Of a stretch of DNA of 64,000 bases, positions 23,987 through 37,735 are shown piece after piece; position 1 is the stretch's first letter; each line of letters starts with the position of its first letter. The DNA lies in contig NW_027480423.1 in assembly GCF_051401765.1 (NCBI RefSeq), positions 8,308,001 through 8,372,000 of the forward strand, given 5' to 3'. Source of the stretch: Calliopsis andreniformis (taxonomy: Eukaryota; Arthropoda; Insecta; Hymenoptera; Andrenidae). The notes below the pieces were generated by a model, which was given only the letters and a program-made list of their open reading frames with translations, was not told the origin of the DNA and ran no database searches. Made by a program: the position numbers and the translations under genes.

Positions 23987-26335
23987 ATGTCCATATCTTT
24001 CGCACTGTTTGCAATTATTCATTTTATACGATGGCAAAATTGTTGTATTTATATTGTATTTTATGCTTCTGGCGTTGACTTCTTAGGCCCTAACTATTCG
24101 ATCTGGTGGAGCAATGCTTCAGAGATAAGTCTAGGATGCCCGAAACGCCGAAATGATCATGACAATCACGCTTGTTGCAATTATTCCTGTTATACGATGA
24201 AAAGACTGTTGCATTTTTATTGTATTTTATGCTTCAGTCGTAGACTTCTAAGGCCGTAGCTATTCGATATGTTGGAGCACCGCCCCAGAGTGAAGCCTAG
24301 GTTGCTCGGAACGTAGAAATGACCACTACTTTCACACTGTTTGCAATTATTCATTTAATACGGTGGAAATGCTGTTGTATTTATATCGTATTTTATGCTT
24401 CTGGCGTTGACTTCTAAGGACCTAACTATTCGATCTGGTGGAGCAACGCCCTAGAGTGAAGCCTAGGTTGCTCGGAATGTAGAAATGACCATAACTTTCA
24501 CACTGGTTGCAATTATTCGTTTTGAACGATGGAAAAACTGTTGCATCTTTATCGTATTTTATGATCCTGGCGTTGACTTCTTAGGCCGTATCTATTCGAT
24601 CTGGTGGAGCAACGCCCTGGAGTGAAACCTAGGTTGCGCGGAACGTAGCAATGACCATAACTTTCACACTGGTACCAATTATTCGTTTTATACACAGGAA
24701 AAACTGTTCCCTTTATTTTGTATTTAATGCTTCGGGCGTTGACTTCTAAGGCCCTAACAATTTGATCTGGTGGAGCAACGCCCTAGGGTGAAGCCTATGT
24801 TGCCCGTAACGTAGAAATGACCATAACTTTCACACTGGTTGCTATTATTCGTTTTAGACGATGGAAAAACTGTTATATATATATTGTATTTTATGCTTCT
24901 GGCGTTGCCTTCTAAGGCCCTAACTATTCGATCTTGTGGAACAACGCCCTAGAGTGAAGCCTAGGTTGCCTGGAACGTAGAAATGACCATCACTTTCACA
25001 CGGGTTGCAATTATTCCTGTTCTAGGATGGAAAGACTGTTGTGTTTTTATTGTATTTTATACTTCAGGCGTTGACTTCTGAGGCCGTAGCTATTCGATGT
25101 GGTGGAAGAACGCCATACAGTGAAGCCTAGGTTGCCCGGAACGTAGAAATGACCATAAGTTTCATACTGGTTGCAATTATTCGTTTTATACGATGGAAAA
25201 ACTGTTGTATTTATATTGTATTTTATGCTTCTGGCGTTCACTTCTTAGGCCCTAACTATTCGATCTGGTGGAACAACGCCGTAGGGTGAAGCCTAGGTTG
25301 CCCGGAACGTAGAAATGACCATAACTTTCACACTGGTAGCAATTATTCGTTTTATGCACAGGAAAAACTGTTCTATTTATTTTGTATTTAATGCTTCGGG
25401 CGTTGACTTCTAAGGCCCTAACTGTTTGATCTGGTGGAGCAACGCCCTAGAGTGAAGCCTATGTTGCCCGGAACGTAGAAATGACCACTACTATCACACT
25501 AGTTGCAAATTATTCCTGCTATACCATGGAAAAACTGTTGCATCTTTATTGCATTTTATGCTTCTGGCGTTGACTTCTAAGGCCCTAACTATTCGATCTG
25601 GTGGAGCAACACCCTAGAGTGACGACTAGGTTGCCCGGAACATGGAAATTACCACTACTTTCACACTGTTTGCAAATATACATTATATACGATGGAAAAG
25701 CTGTTGTATTTATATTGTGTTTTATGCTTCTGGCGTTGACTTCTTAGGCCCTAACTATTCGATCTGGTGGAACAACGCCCTAGAGTGACGACTAGGTTGC
25801 CCGGAACATGGAAATTACCACTACTTTCACACTGTTTGCAAATATACATTATATACGATGGAAAAGCTGTTGTATTTATATTGTGTTTTATGCTTCTGTC
25901 ATTGAATTCTTAGGCCCTAACTATTTAATCTGGTAGAGCACAGCCCTAGAGTGAAGCATAGGTTGCCTGGAACGTAGAACATACCATTACCTTCACACTG
26001 GTTGCAATTATTCCTGTTATACGATGGAAAAACTGTTGCATCTTTATTGTATTTTATGCTTCTGGCGTTGACTTCTTAGGCCCTAACTATTCGACCTGGT
26101 GGAGCAATGCCTCAGAGATAAGTCTAGGATGCACGAAACGCCGAAATGATCATTACTATCACGCTTGTTGCAATTATTCCTGTTATACGATGAAAAGACT
26201 GTTGTGTTTTTATTGTATTTTATGCTTCAGTCGTAGACTTCTAAGGCCGTAGCTATTCGATCTGGTGGAGCAACGCCCTAGAGTGAAGCCTAGGTTGCTC
26301 GGTATGTAGAAACGACCATAACTTTCCCACTGGTT
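23987..26335 (+). repeat. 18-mer HOR unit A3', about 14 monomers
   Basis: The first five monomers pair with the truncated unit at 6715-7550. The rest resembles unit A2', including TTTATGCACAGG (about 25355) and CAACACCCTAG (about 25606). It is cut at about 26335, inside the GGTTGCAATTATTC box, by the switch to the 34-mer HOR. Confidence 0.83.
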
Positions 26336-29300
26336 GCAATTATTCCTGTTATACGATGGAAAAACTGTTGCATCTTTATTGTATTTTATGCTTCTGGCGT
26401 TGACTTCTAAGGCGCAAACTATTCCATCTGGTGGAGCAACGCCCTAGAGTGAAGCCTAGGCTGCCCGGAACGTAGAAATGACCATAACTTTCACACTGGT
26501 TGCTATTATTCTCTTTATACGATGGAAAAACTGTTATGTTTATATTGTATTTTATGCTTCTGGTGTTGACTTCTTAGGCCCTAACTATTCGATCTGGTGG
26601 AACAACGACCTAGAGTGAAGCCTAGGTTGCCTGGGACGTAGAAATGACCATTGCTTTCACACTGTTTACAGTTATTCCTGTTATACGATGGAAAAACTTT
26701 TGCATCTTTATTGTATTTTATGCTTCTGGCGCTGACTTCTAAGGCCCTAGCCATTTGATTTGGTGGAGCAACGCCCGAGAGTGGAGCCTAGGTTGCCCGC
26801 TACGTAGAAATGACCATTACTTTCACACTGGTTGCAATTATTCATTTTATACGATGGAAAAACTGTTGTACTTATATTGTGTTTTATACTTATGGCGTTG
26901 AATTCTAAGTCCCTAGCTATTCGATCCGGTGGAGCAACGCGCTAGAGTGAGGCCTAGGTTGCTCGGAACGTAGAAATGACCATAACTTTCACACTGGTTG
27001 CTATTATTCTCTTTATACGATGGAAAAACTGTTATATTTATATTGTATTTTATGCTTCTGGCGTTGACTTCTGAGGCCGTTGCTATTCGATGTGGTGGAA
27101 GAACGCCATAGAGTGAAGCCTAGGTAGCGCGGAACGTAGAAATGTCCATATCTTTCGCACTGTTTGCAATTATTCATTTTATACGATGGCAAAACTGTTG
27201 TATTTATATTGTATTTTATGCTTCTGGCGTTGACTTCTTAGGCCCTAACTATTCGATCTGGTGGAGCAATGCTTCAGAGATAAGTCTAGGATGCCCGAAA
27301 CGCCGAAATGATCATTACTATTACGCTTGTTGCAATTATTCCTGTTATACGATGAAAAGACTGTTGTATTTTTATTGTATTTTATGCTTCAGTCGTAGAC
27401 TTCTAAGGCCGTAGCTATTCGATATGTTGGAGCACCGCCCTAGAGTGAAGCCTAGGTTGCCCGGAACGTAGAAATGAACACTACCTTCACACTGTTTGCA
27501 ATAATTCATTTAATACGGTGGAAATGCTGTTGTATTTATATCGTATTTTATGCTTCTGGCGTTGACTTCTAAGGACCTAACTATTCGATCTTGTGGAACA
27601 ACGCCCTAGAGTGAAGCCTAGGTTGCCTGGAACGTAGAAATGACCATAACTTTCACACTGGTTGCAATTATTCATTTAATACGGTGGAAATGCTGTTGTA
27701 TTTATATCGTATTTTATGCTTCTGGCGTTGACTTCTAAGGAAATAACTATTCGATCTGGTGGAGCAACGCCCTAGAGTGAAGCCTAGGTTGCTCGGAATG
27801 TAGAAATGACCATAACTTTCACACTGATAGCAATTATTCGTTTTATACGATGGAAAAACTGTTGTATTTATATTGTATTTTATGCTTCTGGCGTTCACTT
27901 CTTAGGCCCTAACTATTCGATCTGGTGGAACGACGCCGCAGGGTGAAGCCTAGGTTGCCCGGAACGTAGAAATGACCATAACTTTCACACTGATAGCAAT
28001 TATTCGTTTTATACACAGGAAAACCTGTTCTATTTATTTTGTATTTAATGCTTCGGGCGTTGACTTCTAAGGACCTAACTGTTTGATCTGGTGGAGCAAC
28101 GCCCTAGAGTGGAGCCTATGTTGCCCGGAACGTAGAAATGACCATAACTTTCACACTGGTTGCAATTATTCGTTTTATACGATGGAAAAACTGTTGCATC
28201 TTTATTGTATTTTATGCTTCTGGCGTTGACTTCTAACGCACAAACTATTCCATCTGGTGGAGCAACGCCCTAGAGTGAAGCCTAGGCTGCCCGGAACGTA
28301 GAAATGACCATAAATTTCACACTGGTTGCTATTATTCCTGTTATACGATGGAAAAACTTTTGCATCTTTATTGTATTTTATGCTTCTGGCGTTGACTTCT
28401 AAGGCCCTAGCAATTTGATTTGGTGGAGCAACGCCCGAGAGTGGAGCCTAGGTTGCCCGATATGTAGAAATGACCATTACTTTCACACTGTTTGCAGATA
28501 TACATTATATACGATGGAAAATCTATTGTATTTATGTTGTATTTTATGCTTCTGGCGTGGACTTCTTAGGCCCTAACTATTTGATCTGGTGGAGCACCGC
28601 CCTAGAGTGAAGCCTAGGTTTCCCGGAACGTAGAAAAGACCATTACCTTCACACTGGTTGCAATTATTCCTGTTTTACGAAGAAAAAACTGTTGCAGCTT
28701 TATTGTATATTATGCTTGTGGCGTTGATTTCTAAGGCCCTAACAATTCGATCTGGTGGAGCAACGCCCTAGAGTGAAGCCTAGGTTGCCCGGAAAGTAGA
28801 AATGACCATTACTTTCACAATGTTTGCAATTATTCATTTTATACGATGAAAAAACTTTTGTACTTATATTGTATTTTATTCTTCTGGCGTTGACTTCTTA
28901 CGCCCTAACTATTCGATCTGGTGGAACAACGCCCTAGAGTGACGACTAGGTTGCCCGGAACATGGAAATTACCACTACTTTCACACTGTTTGCAAATATA
29001 CATTATATACGATGGAAAAGCTGTTGTATTTATATTGTGTTTTATGCTTCTGGCGTTGACTTCTTAGGCCCTAACTATTTAATCTGGTAGAGCACAGCCC
29101 TAGAGTGAAGCATAGGTTGCCCGGAACGTAGAACATACCATTACCTTCACGCTGGTTGCAATTATTCCTGTTATACGATGGAAAAACTGTTGCATCTTTA
29201 TTGTATTTTATGCTTCTAGCGTTGACTTCTAAGGCCCTAACTATTCGATCTGGTGGAGCAACGCCCTAGAGTGAAGTCTAGGATGCCCGGAACGTAGAAG

Positions 29301-31978
29301 TGACCATAAATTTCACACTGGTTGCTATCATTCGTTTTATACGATAGAAAAACTGTTATATTTATATTGTATTTTATGCTTCTGGCGTTGACTTCTTAGG
29401 CCCTAACTGTTCGGTCTGGTGGAACAACGCCCTAGGGTGAAGCCTAGGTTGCCCGGAAAGTATAAATGACCATAACTTTCACACTGGTTGCAATTATTCG
29501 TTTCATACGATGGAAAAGCTGTGGCATCTGTGTTGTATTTTATTCATCTGGAGTTGACTTCCAAGGCCGTAGCTATTAGGTGTGGCGGAGCAATGCCCTA
29601 GAGTGACGCCTAGGTTGCCCGGAACGTAGAAATGACCATTACTTTCACAATGTTTGCAATTATTCATTTTACACGATGGAAACACTTTTCTACTTATATT
29701 GTATTTTATTCTTCTGGCGTTGACTTCTCAGGCCAAAGCTATTCGATCCGGTGGAACAGCGCCCTAGAGTGAAGACTAGGTTGCCCGGAACATGGAAATG
29801 ACCATTACTTTCACACAGTATGCAAATATACATTATATACGATGGAAAAGCTGTTGTATTTATATTGTGTTTTATGCTTCTGGCGTTGATTTCTAAGGCC
29901 CTAACAATTCGATCTGGTGGAGCAACGCCCTACAGTGAAGCCTAGGTTGCCCGGAAAGTAGAAATGACCTTTACTTTCACAATGTTTGCAATTATTCATT
30001 TTATACGATGGAAAAACTTTTGTACTTATATTGTATTTTATTCTTCTGGCGTTGACTTCTTAGGCGCTAACTATTCGATCTGGTGGAACAACGCCCTAGA
30101 GTGAAAACTGGGTTGCCCGGAACATGGAAATGACCTCTACTTTCACACTGTTTGCAAATATACATTATATACGATGGAAAAGCTGTTGTATTTATATTGT
30201 GTTTTATGCTTCTGGCGTTGACTTCTTAGGCCCTAACTATTTAGTCTGGTAGAGCACCGCCCTAGAGTGAAGCATAGGTTGCCTGGAACGTAGAAATGAC
30301 CATTACTTTCACACTGTTTACAGTTATTCCTGTTATACGATGGAAAAACTATTGTATTTATATTGTATTTTATGCTTCTGGCGTTCACTTCTTAGGCCCT
30401 AACTATTCGATCTGGTGGAACAACGCCCTAGGGTGAATCCTAGGTTGCCCGGAACGTAGAAATGACCATACCTTTTACGCTGGTAGCAATTATTCGTTTT
30501 ATACAATGGAAAAACCGTTCTATATATTTTGTGTTTTATGCTTCGGGCGTTGACTTCTAAGGCCCTAACTGTTTGATCTGGTGGAACAACGCCCTAGAGT
30601 GAAGCCTAGGTTGCCAGGAACGTAGAAATGACCATCACTTTCACACGGGTTGCAATTATTCCTGTTCTAGTATGGAAAGACTGTTGTATTTTTATTGTAT
30701 TTTATGCTTCAGTCGTAGACTTCTAAGGCCGTAGCTATTCGATATGTTGGAGCACTGCCCCAGAGTGAAGCCTAGGTTGCTCGGAACGTAGAAATGACCA
30801 CTACTTTCACACTGTTTGCAATTATTCATTTAATACGGTGGAAATGCTGTTGTATTTATATCGTATTTTATGCTTCTGGCGTTGACTTCTAAGGACCTAA
30901 CTATTCGATCTGGAGGAGCAACGCCCTAGAGTGAAGCCTAGGTTGCTCGTAATGTAGAAATGACCATAACTTTCACACTGGTTGCCATTATTCGTTTTGT
31001 ACGATGGAAAAACTGTTGCATCTTTATCGTATTTCATGATTCTGGCGTTGACTTCTTAGGCCGTATCTATTCGATCTGGTGGAGCAACGCCCTGGAGTGA
31101 AACCTAGGTTGCGCGGAACGTAGCAATGACCATAACTTTCACACTGGTACCAATTATTCGTTTTATACACAGGAAAAACTGTTCTATTTATTTTGTATTT
31201 AATGCTTCGGGCGTTGACTTCTAAGGCCCTAACTGTTTGATCTGGTGGAGCAACGCCCTCGAGTGAAGCCTAGGCTGCCCGGAACGTAGAAAGGACCATA
31301 ACTTTCACACTGGTTGCTATTATTCTGTTTATACGATGGAAAAACTGTTATATTTATATTGTATTTTATGCTTCTGGCGTTGACTTCTTAGGCCCTAACT
31401 ATTCGATCTGGTGGAACAACGACCTAGAGTGAAGCCTAGGTTGCCTGGAACGTAAAAATGACCATTACCTTCACACTGTTTACAGTTATTCCTGTTATAC
31501 GACGGAAAAGCTTTTGCATCTTTATTGTATTTTATGCTTCTGGCGCTGACTTCTAAGGCCCTAGCCATTGGATTTGGTGGAGCAACGCCCGAGAGTGGAG
31601 CCTAGGTTGCCCGCTACGTAGAAATGACCATTACTTTCACACTGTTTGCAGATATACAATATATACGATGGAAAATCTATTGTATTTATGTTGTATTTTA
31701 TGCTTCTGGCGTTGACTTCTTAGGCCCTAACTATTCGACCTGGTGGAGCAATGCCTCAGAGATAAGTCTAGGATGCACGGAACGCCGAAATGATCATTAC
31801 TATCACGCTTGTTGCAATTATTCCTGTTATACGATGAAAAGACTGTTGTATTTTTATTGTATTTTATGCTTCAGTCGTAGACTTCTAAGGCCGTAGCTAT
31901 TCGATATGTTGGAGCACCGCCCTAGAGTGAAGCCTAGGTTGCCCGGTACGTGGAAATGACCACTACTATCACACTGGT
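26336..31978 (+). repeat. HOR block C copy 1 (34 monomers, 5644 bp)
   Basis: Landmarks at 26412, 27142, 27668 and 29503 recur exactly 5644 bp (34 x 166) downstream. The unit is chimeric: about 26830-27420 follows the 18-mer HOR, about 27634-28215 follows 11359-11940, and about 28216-29120 follows 13108-14010, with seven intervening monomers of block B skipped. One monomer present in copy 2 is missing at about 29885. Confidence 0.88.
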
Positions 31979-34900
31979 TGCAATTATTCCTGTTATACGA
32001 TGGAAAAACTGTTGCATCTTTATTGTATTTTATGCTTCTGGCGTTGACTTCTAAGGCGCAAACTATTCCATCTGGTGGAGCAACGCCCTAGAGTGAAGCC
32101 TAGGCTGCCCGGAACGTAGAAATGACCATAACTTTCACACTGGTTGCTATTATTCTCTTTATACGATGGAAAAACTGTTATGTTTATATTGTATTTTATG
32201 CTTCTGGTGTTGACTTCTTAGGCCCTAACTATTCGATCTGGTGGAACAACGACCTAGAGTGAAGCCTAGGTTGCCTGGGACGTAGAAATGACCATTGCTT
32301 TCACACTGTTTACAGTTATTCCTGTTATACGATGGAAAAACTTTTGCATCTTTATTGTATTTTATGCTTCTGGCGCTGACTTCTAAGGCCCTAGCCATTT
32401 GATTTGGTGGAGCAACGCCCGAGAGTGGAGCCTAGGTTGCCCGCTACGTAGAAATGACCATTACTTTCACACTGGTTGCAATTATTCATTTTATACGATG
32501 GAAAAACTGTTGTACTTATATTGTGTTTTATACTTATGGCGTTGAATTCTAAGTCCCTAGCTATTCGATCCGGTGGAGCAACGCGCTAGAGTGAGGCCTA
32601 GGTTGCTCGGAACGTAGAAATGACCATAACTTTCACACTGGTTGCTATTATTCTCTTTATACGATGGAAAAACTGTTATATTTATATTGTATTTTATGCT
32701 TCTGGCGTTGACTTCTGAGGCCGTTGCTATTCGATGTGGTGGAAGAACGCCATAGAGTGAAGCCTAGGTAGCGCGGAACGTAGAAATGTCCATATCTTTC
32801 GCACTGTTTGCAATTATTCATTTTATACGATGGCAAAACTGTTGTATTTATATTGTATTTTATGCTTCTGGCGTTGACTTCTTAGGCCCTAACTATTCGA
32901 TCTGGTGGAGCAATGCTTCAGAGATAAGTCTAGGATGCCCGAAACGCCGAAATGATCATTACTATTACGCTTGTTGCAATTATTCCTGTTATACGATGAA
33001 AAGACTGTTGTATTTTTATTGTATTTTATGCTTCAGTCGTAGACTTCTAAGGCCGTAGCTATTCGATATGTTGGAGCACCGCCCTAGAGTGAAGCCTAGG
33101 TTGCCCGGAACGTAGAAATGAACACTACCTTCACACTGTTTGCAATAATTCATTTAATACGGTGGAAATGCTGTTGTATTTATATCGTATTTTATGCTTC
33201 TGGCGTTGACTTCTAAGGACCTAACTATTCGATCTTGTGGAACAACGCCCTAGAGTGAAGCCTAGGTTGCCTGGAACGTAGAAATGACCATAACTTTCAC
33301 ACTGGTTGCAATTATTCATTTAATACGGTGGAAATGCTGTTGTATTTATATCGTATTTTATGCTTCTGGCGTTGACTTCTAAGGAAATAACTATTCGATC
33401 TGGTGGAGCAACGCCCTAGAGTGAAGCCTAGGTTGCTCGGAATGTAGAAATGACCATAACTTTCACACTGATAGCAATTATTCGTTTTATACGATGGAAA
33501 AACTGTTGTATTTATATTGTATTTTATGCTTCTGGCGTTCACTTCTTAGGCCCTAACTATTCGATCTGGTGGAACGACGCCGCAGGGTGAAGCCTAGGTT
33601 GCCCGGAACGTAGAAATGACCATAACTTTCACACTGATAGCAATTATTCGTTTTATACACAGGAAAACCTGTTCTATTTATTTTGTATTTAATGCTTCGG
33701 GCGTTGACTTCTAAGGACCTAACTGTTTGATCTGGTGGAGCAACGCCCTAGAGTGGAGCCTATGTTGCCCGGAACGTAGAAATGACCATAACTTTCACAC
33801 TGGTTGCAATTATTCGTTTTATACGATGGAAAAACTGTTGCATCTTTATTGTATTTTATGCTTCTGGCGTTGACTTCTAACGCACAAACTATTCCATCTG
33901 GTGGAGCAACGCCCTAGAGTGAAGCCTAGGCTGCCCGGAACGTAGAAATGACCATAAATTTCACACTGGTTGCTATTATTCCTGTTATACGATGGAAAAA
34001 CTTTTGCATCTTTATTGTATTTTATGCTTCTGGCGTTGACTTCTAAGGCCCTAGCAATTTGATTTGGTGGAGCAACGCCCGAGAGTGGAGCCTAGGTTGC
34101 CCGATATGTAGAAATGACCATTACTTTCACACTGTTTGCAGATATACATTATATACGATGGAAAATCTATTGTATTTATGTTGTATTTTATGCTTCTGGC
34201 GTGGACTTCTTAGGCCCTAACTATTTGATCTGGTGGAGCACCGCCCTAGAGTGAAGCCTAGGTTTCCCGGAACGTAGAAAAGACCATTACCTTCACACTG
34301 GTTGCAATTATTCCTGTTTTACGAAGAAAAAACTGTTGCAGCTTTATTGTATATTATGCTTGTGGCGTTGATTTCTAAGGCCCTAACAATTCGATCTGGT
34401 GGAGCAACGCCCTAGAGTGAAGCCTAGGTTGCCCGGAAAGTAGAAATGACCATTACTTTCACAATGTTTGCAATTATTCATTTTATACGATGAAAAAACT
34501 TTTGTACTTATATTGTATTTTATTCTTCTGGCGTTGACTTCTTACGCCCTAACTATTCGATCTGGTGGAACAACGCCCTAGAGTGACGACTAGGTTGCCC
34601 GGAACATGGAAATTACCACTACTTTCACACTGTTTGCAAATATACATTATATACGATGGAAAAGCTGTTGTATTTATATTGTGTTTTATGCTTCTGGCGT
34701 TGACTTCTTAGGCCCTAACTATTTAATCTGGTAGAGCACAGACCTAGAGTGAAGCATAGGTTGCCCGGAACGTAGAACATACCATTACCTTCACGCTGGT
34801 TGCAATTATTCCTGTTATACGATGGAAAAACTGTTGCATCTTTATTGTATTTTATGCTTCTAGCGTTGACTTCTAAGGCCCTAACTATTCGATCTGGTGG

Positions 34901-37735
34901 AGCAACGCCCTAGAGTGAAGTCTAGGATGCCCGGAACGTAGAAGTGACCATAAATTTCACACTGGTTGCTATCATTCGTTTTATACGATAGAAAAACTGT
35001 TATATTTATATTGTATTTTATGCTTCTGGCGTTGACTTCTTAGGCCCTAACTGTTCGGTCTGGTGGAACAACGCCCTAGGGTGAAGCCTAGGTTGCCCGG
35101 AAAGTATAAATGACCATAACTTTCACACTGGTTGCAATTATTCGTTTCATACGATGGAAAAGCTGTGGCATCTGTGTTGTATTTTATTCATCTGGAGTTG
35201 ACTTCCAAGGCCGTAGCTATTAGGTGTGGCGGAGCAATGCCCTAGAGTGACGCCTAGGTTGCCCGGAACGTAGAAATGACCATTACTTTCACAATGTTTG
35301 CAATTATTCATTTTACACGATGGAAACACTTTTCTACTTATATTGTATTTTATTCTTCTGGCGTTGACTTCTCAGGCCAAAGCTATTCGATCCGGTGGAA
35401 CAGCGCCCTAGAGTGAAGACTAGGTTGCCCGGAACATGGAAATGACCATTACTTTCACACAGTATGCAAATATACATTATATACGATGGAAAAGCTGTTG
35501 TATTTATATTGTGTTTTATGCTTCTGGCGTTGACTTCTTAGGCCCTAACTATTTAATCTGGTAGAGCACCGCCCTAGAGTGAAGCATAGGTTGCCTGGAA
35601 CGTAGAAATGACCATTACTTTCACACTGGTTGCAATTATGCCTGTTTTACGAAGAAAAAACTGTTGCATCTTTATTGTATATTATGCTTCTGGCGTTGAT
35701 TTCTAAGGCCCTAACAATTCGATCTGGTGGAGCAACGCCCTACAGTGAAGCCTAGGTTGCCCGGAAAGTAGAAATGACCTTTACTTTCACAATGTTTGCA
35801 ATTATTCATTTTATACGATGGAAAAACTTTTGTACTTATATTGTATTTTATTCTTCTGGCGTTGACTTCTTAGGCGCTAACTATTCGATCTGGTGGAACA
35901 ACGCCCTAGAGTGAAAACTGGGTTGCCCGGAACATGGAAATGACCTCTACTTTCACACTGTTTGCAAATATACATTATATACGATGGAAAAGCTGTTGTA
36001 TTTATATTGTGTTTTATGCTTCTGGCGTTGACTTCTTAGGCCCTAACTATTTAGTCTGGTAGAGCACCGCCCTAGAGTGAAGCATAGGTTGCCTGGAACG
36101 TAGAAATGACCATTACTTTCACACTGTTTACAGTTATTCCTGTTATACGATGGAAAAACTATTGTATTTATATTGTATTTTATGCTTCTGGCGTTCACTT
36201 CTTAGGCCCTAACTATTCGATCTGGTGGAACAACGCCCTAGGGTGAATCCTAGGTTGCCCGGAACGTAGAAATGACCATACCTTTTACGCTGGTAGCAAT
36301 TATTCGTTTTATACAATGGAAAAACCGTTCTATATATTTTGTGTTTTATGCTTCGGGCGTTGACTTCTAAGGCCCTAACTGTTTGATCTGGTGGAACAAC
36401 GCCCTAGAGTGAAGCCTAGGTTGCCAGGAACGTAGAAATGACCATCACTTTCACACGGGTTGCAATTATTCCTGTTCTAGTATGGAAAGACTGTTGTATT
36501 TTTATTGTATTTTATGCTTCAGTCGTAGACTTCTAAGGCCGTAGCTATTCGATATGTTGGAGCACTGCCCCAGAGTGAAGCCTAGGTTGCTCGGAACGTA
36601 GAAATGACCACTACTTTCACACTGTTTGCAATTATTCATTTAATACGGTGGAAATGCTGTTGTATTTATATCGTATTTTATGCTTCTGGCGTTGACTTCT
36701 AAGGACCTAACTATTCGATCTGGAGGAGCAACGCCCTAGAGTGAAGCCTAGGTTGCTCGTAATGTAGAAATGACCATAACTTTCACACTGGTTGCCATTA
36801 TTCGTTTTGTACGATGGAAAAACTGTTGCATCTTTATCGTATTTCATGATTCTGGCGTTGACTTCTTAGGCCGTATCTATTCGATCTGGTGGAGCAACGC
36901 CCTGGAGTGAAACCTAGGTTGCGCGGAACGTAGCAATGACCATAACTTTCACACTGGTACCAATTATTCGTTTTATACACAGGAAAAACTGTTCTATTTA
37001 TTTTGTATTTAATGCTTCGGGCGTTGACTTCTAAGGCCCTAACTGTTTGGTTTGGTGGAGCAACGCCCTAGAGTGAAGCCTAGGCTGCCCGGAACGTAGA
37101 AATGACCATAACTTTCACACTGGTTGCTATTATTCTCTTTATACGATGGAAAAACTGTTATATTTATATTGTATTTTATGCTTCTGGCGTTGACTTCTTA
37201 GGCCCTAACTATTCGATCTGGTGGAACAACGACCTAGAGTGAAGCCTAGGTTGCCTGGAACGTAGAAATGACCATTACTTTCACACTGTTTGCAGTTATT
37301 CCTGTTATACGATGGAAAAACTTTTGCATCTTTATTGTATTTTATGCTTCTGGCGCTGACTTCTAAGGCCCTAGCCATTTGATTTCATGGAGCAACGCCC
37401 GAGAGTGGAGCCTAGGTTGCCCGCTACGTAGAAATGACCATTACTTTCACACTGTTTGCAGATATACATTATATACGATGGAAAATCTATTGTATTTATG
37501 TTGTATTTTATGCTTCTGGCATTGACTTCTTAGGCCCTAACTATTCGACCTGGTGGAGCAATGCCTCAGAGATAAGTCTAGGATGCACGAAACGCCGAAA
37601 TGATCATTACTATCACGCTTGTTGCAATTATTCCTGTTATACGATGAAAAGACTGTTGTATTTTTATTGTATTTTATGCTTCAGTCGTAGACTTCTAAGG
37701 CCGTAGCTATTCGATATGTTGGAGCACCGCCCCAG
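31979..37735 (+). repeat. HOR block C copy 2 (35 monomers)
   Basis: It matches copy 1 at a shift of 5644 bp up to about 35520 and 5810 bp afterwards, owing to one extra monomer at about 35525-35690 (TTTAATCTGGTAGAGC followed by TTTTACGAAGAAAAAACTG). By eye I found almost no substitutions up to about 37040 (one is GCACAGACC against GCACAGCCC near 34740). The final ~700 bp differ at about 16 sites. Confidence 0.87.

Larger units (their letters stand above)
17580..26335 (+). repeat. HOR block A' (18-monomer), second copy
   Basis: Landmarks lie at 18007, 20997 and 23987, exactly 2990 bp apart. It matches 474-7550 unit by unit and variant by variant, then extends the third unit to about 26335. 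There GGTTGCAATTATTC is followed by CTGTTATACG instead of GTTTTATACG, and the 34-mer HOR begins. Confidence 0.88.

Noticed and set aside
26336..37735. Assembly duplication as the cause of the near-identical 34-mer copies
   Set aside because: Not excluded, but the copies differ by a whole extra monomer and by a cluster of substitutions at the end, which an artefactual copy would not normally show.
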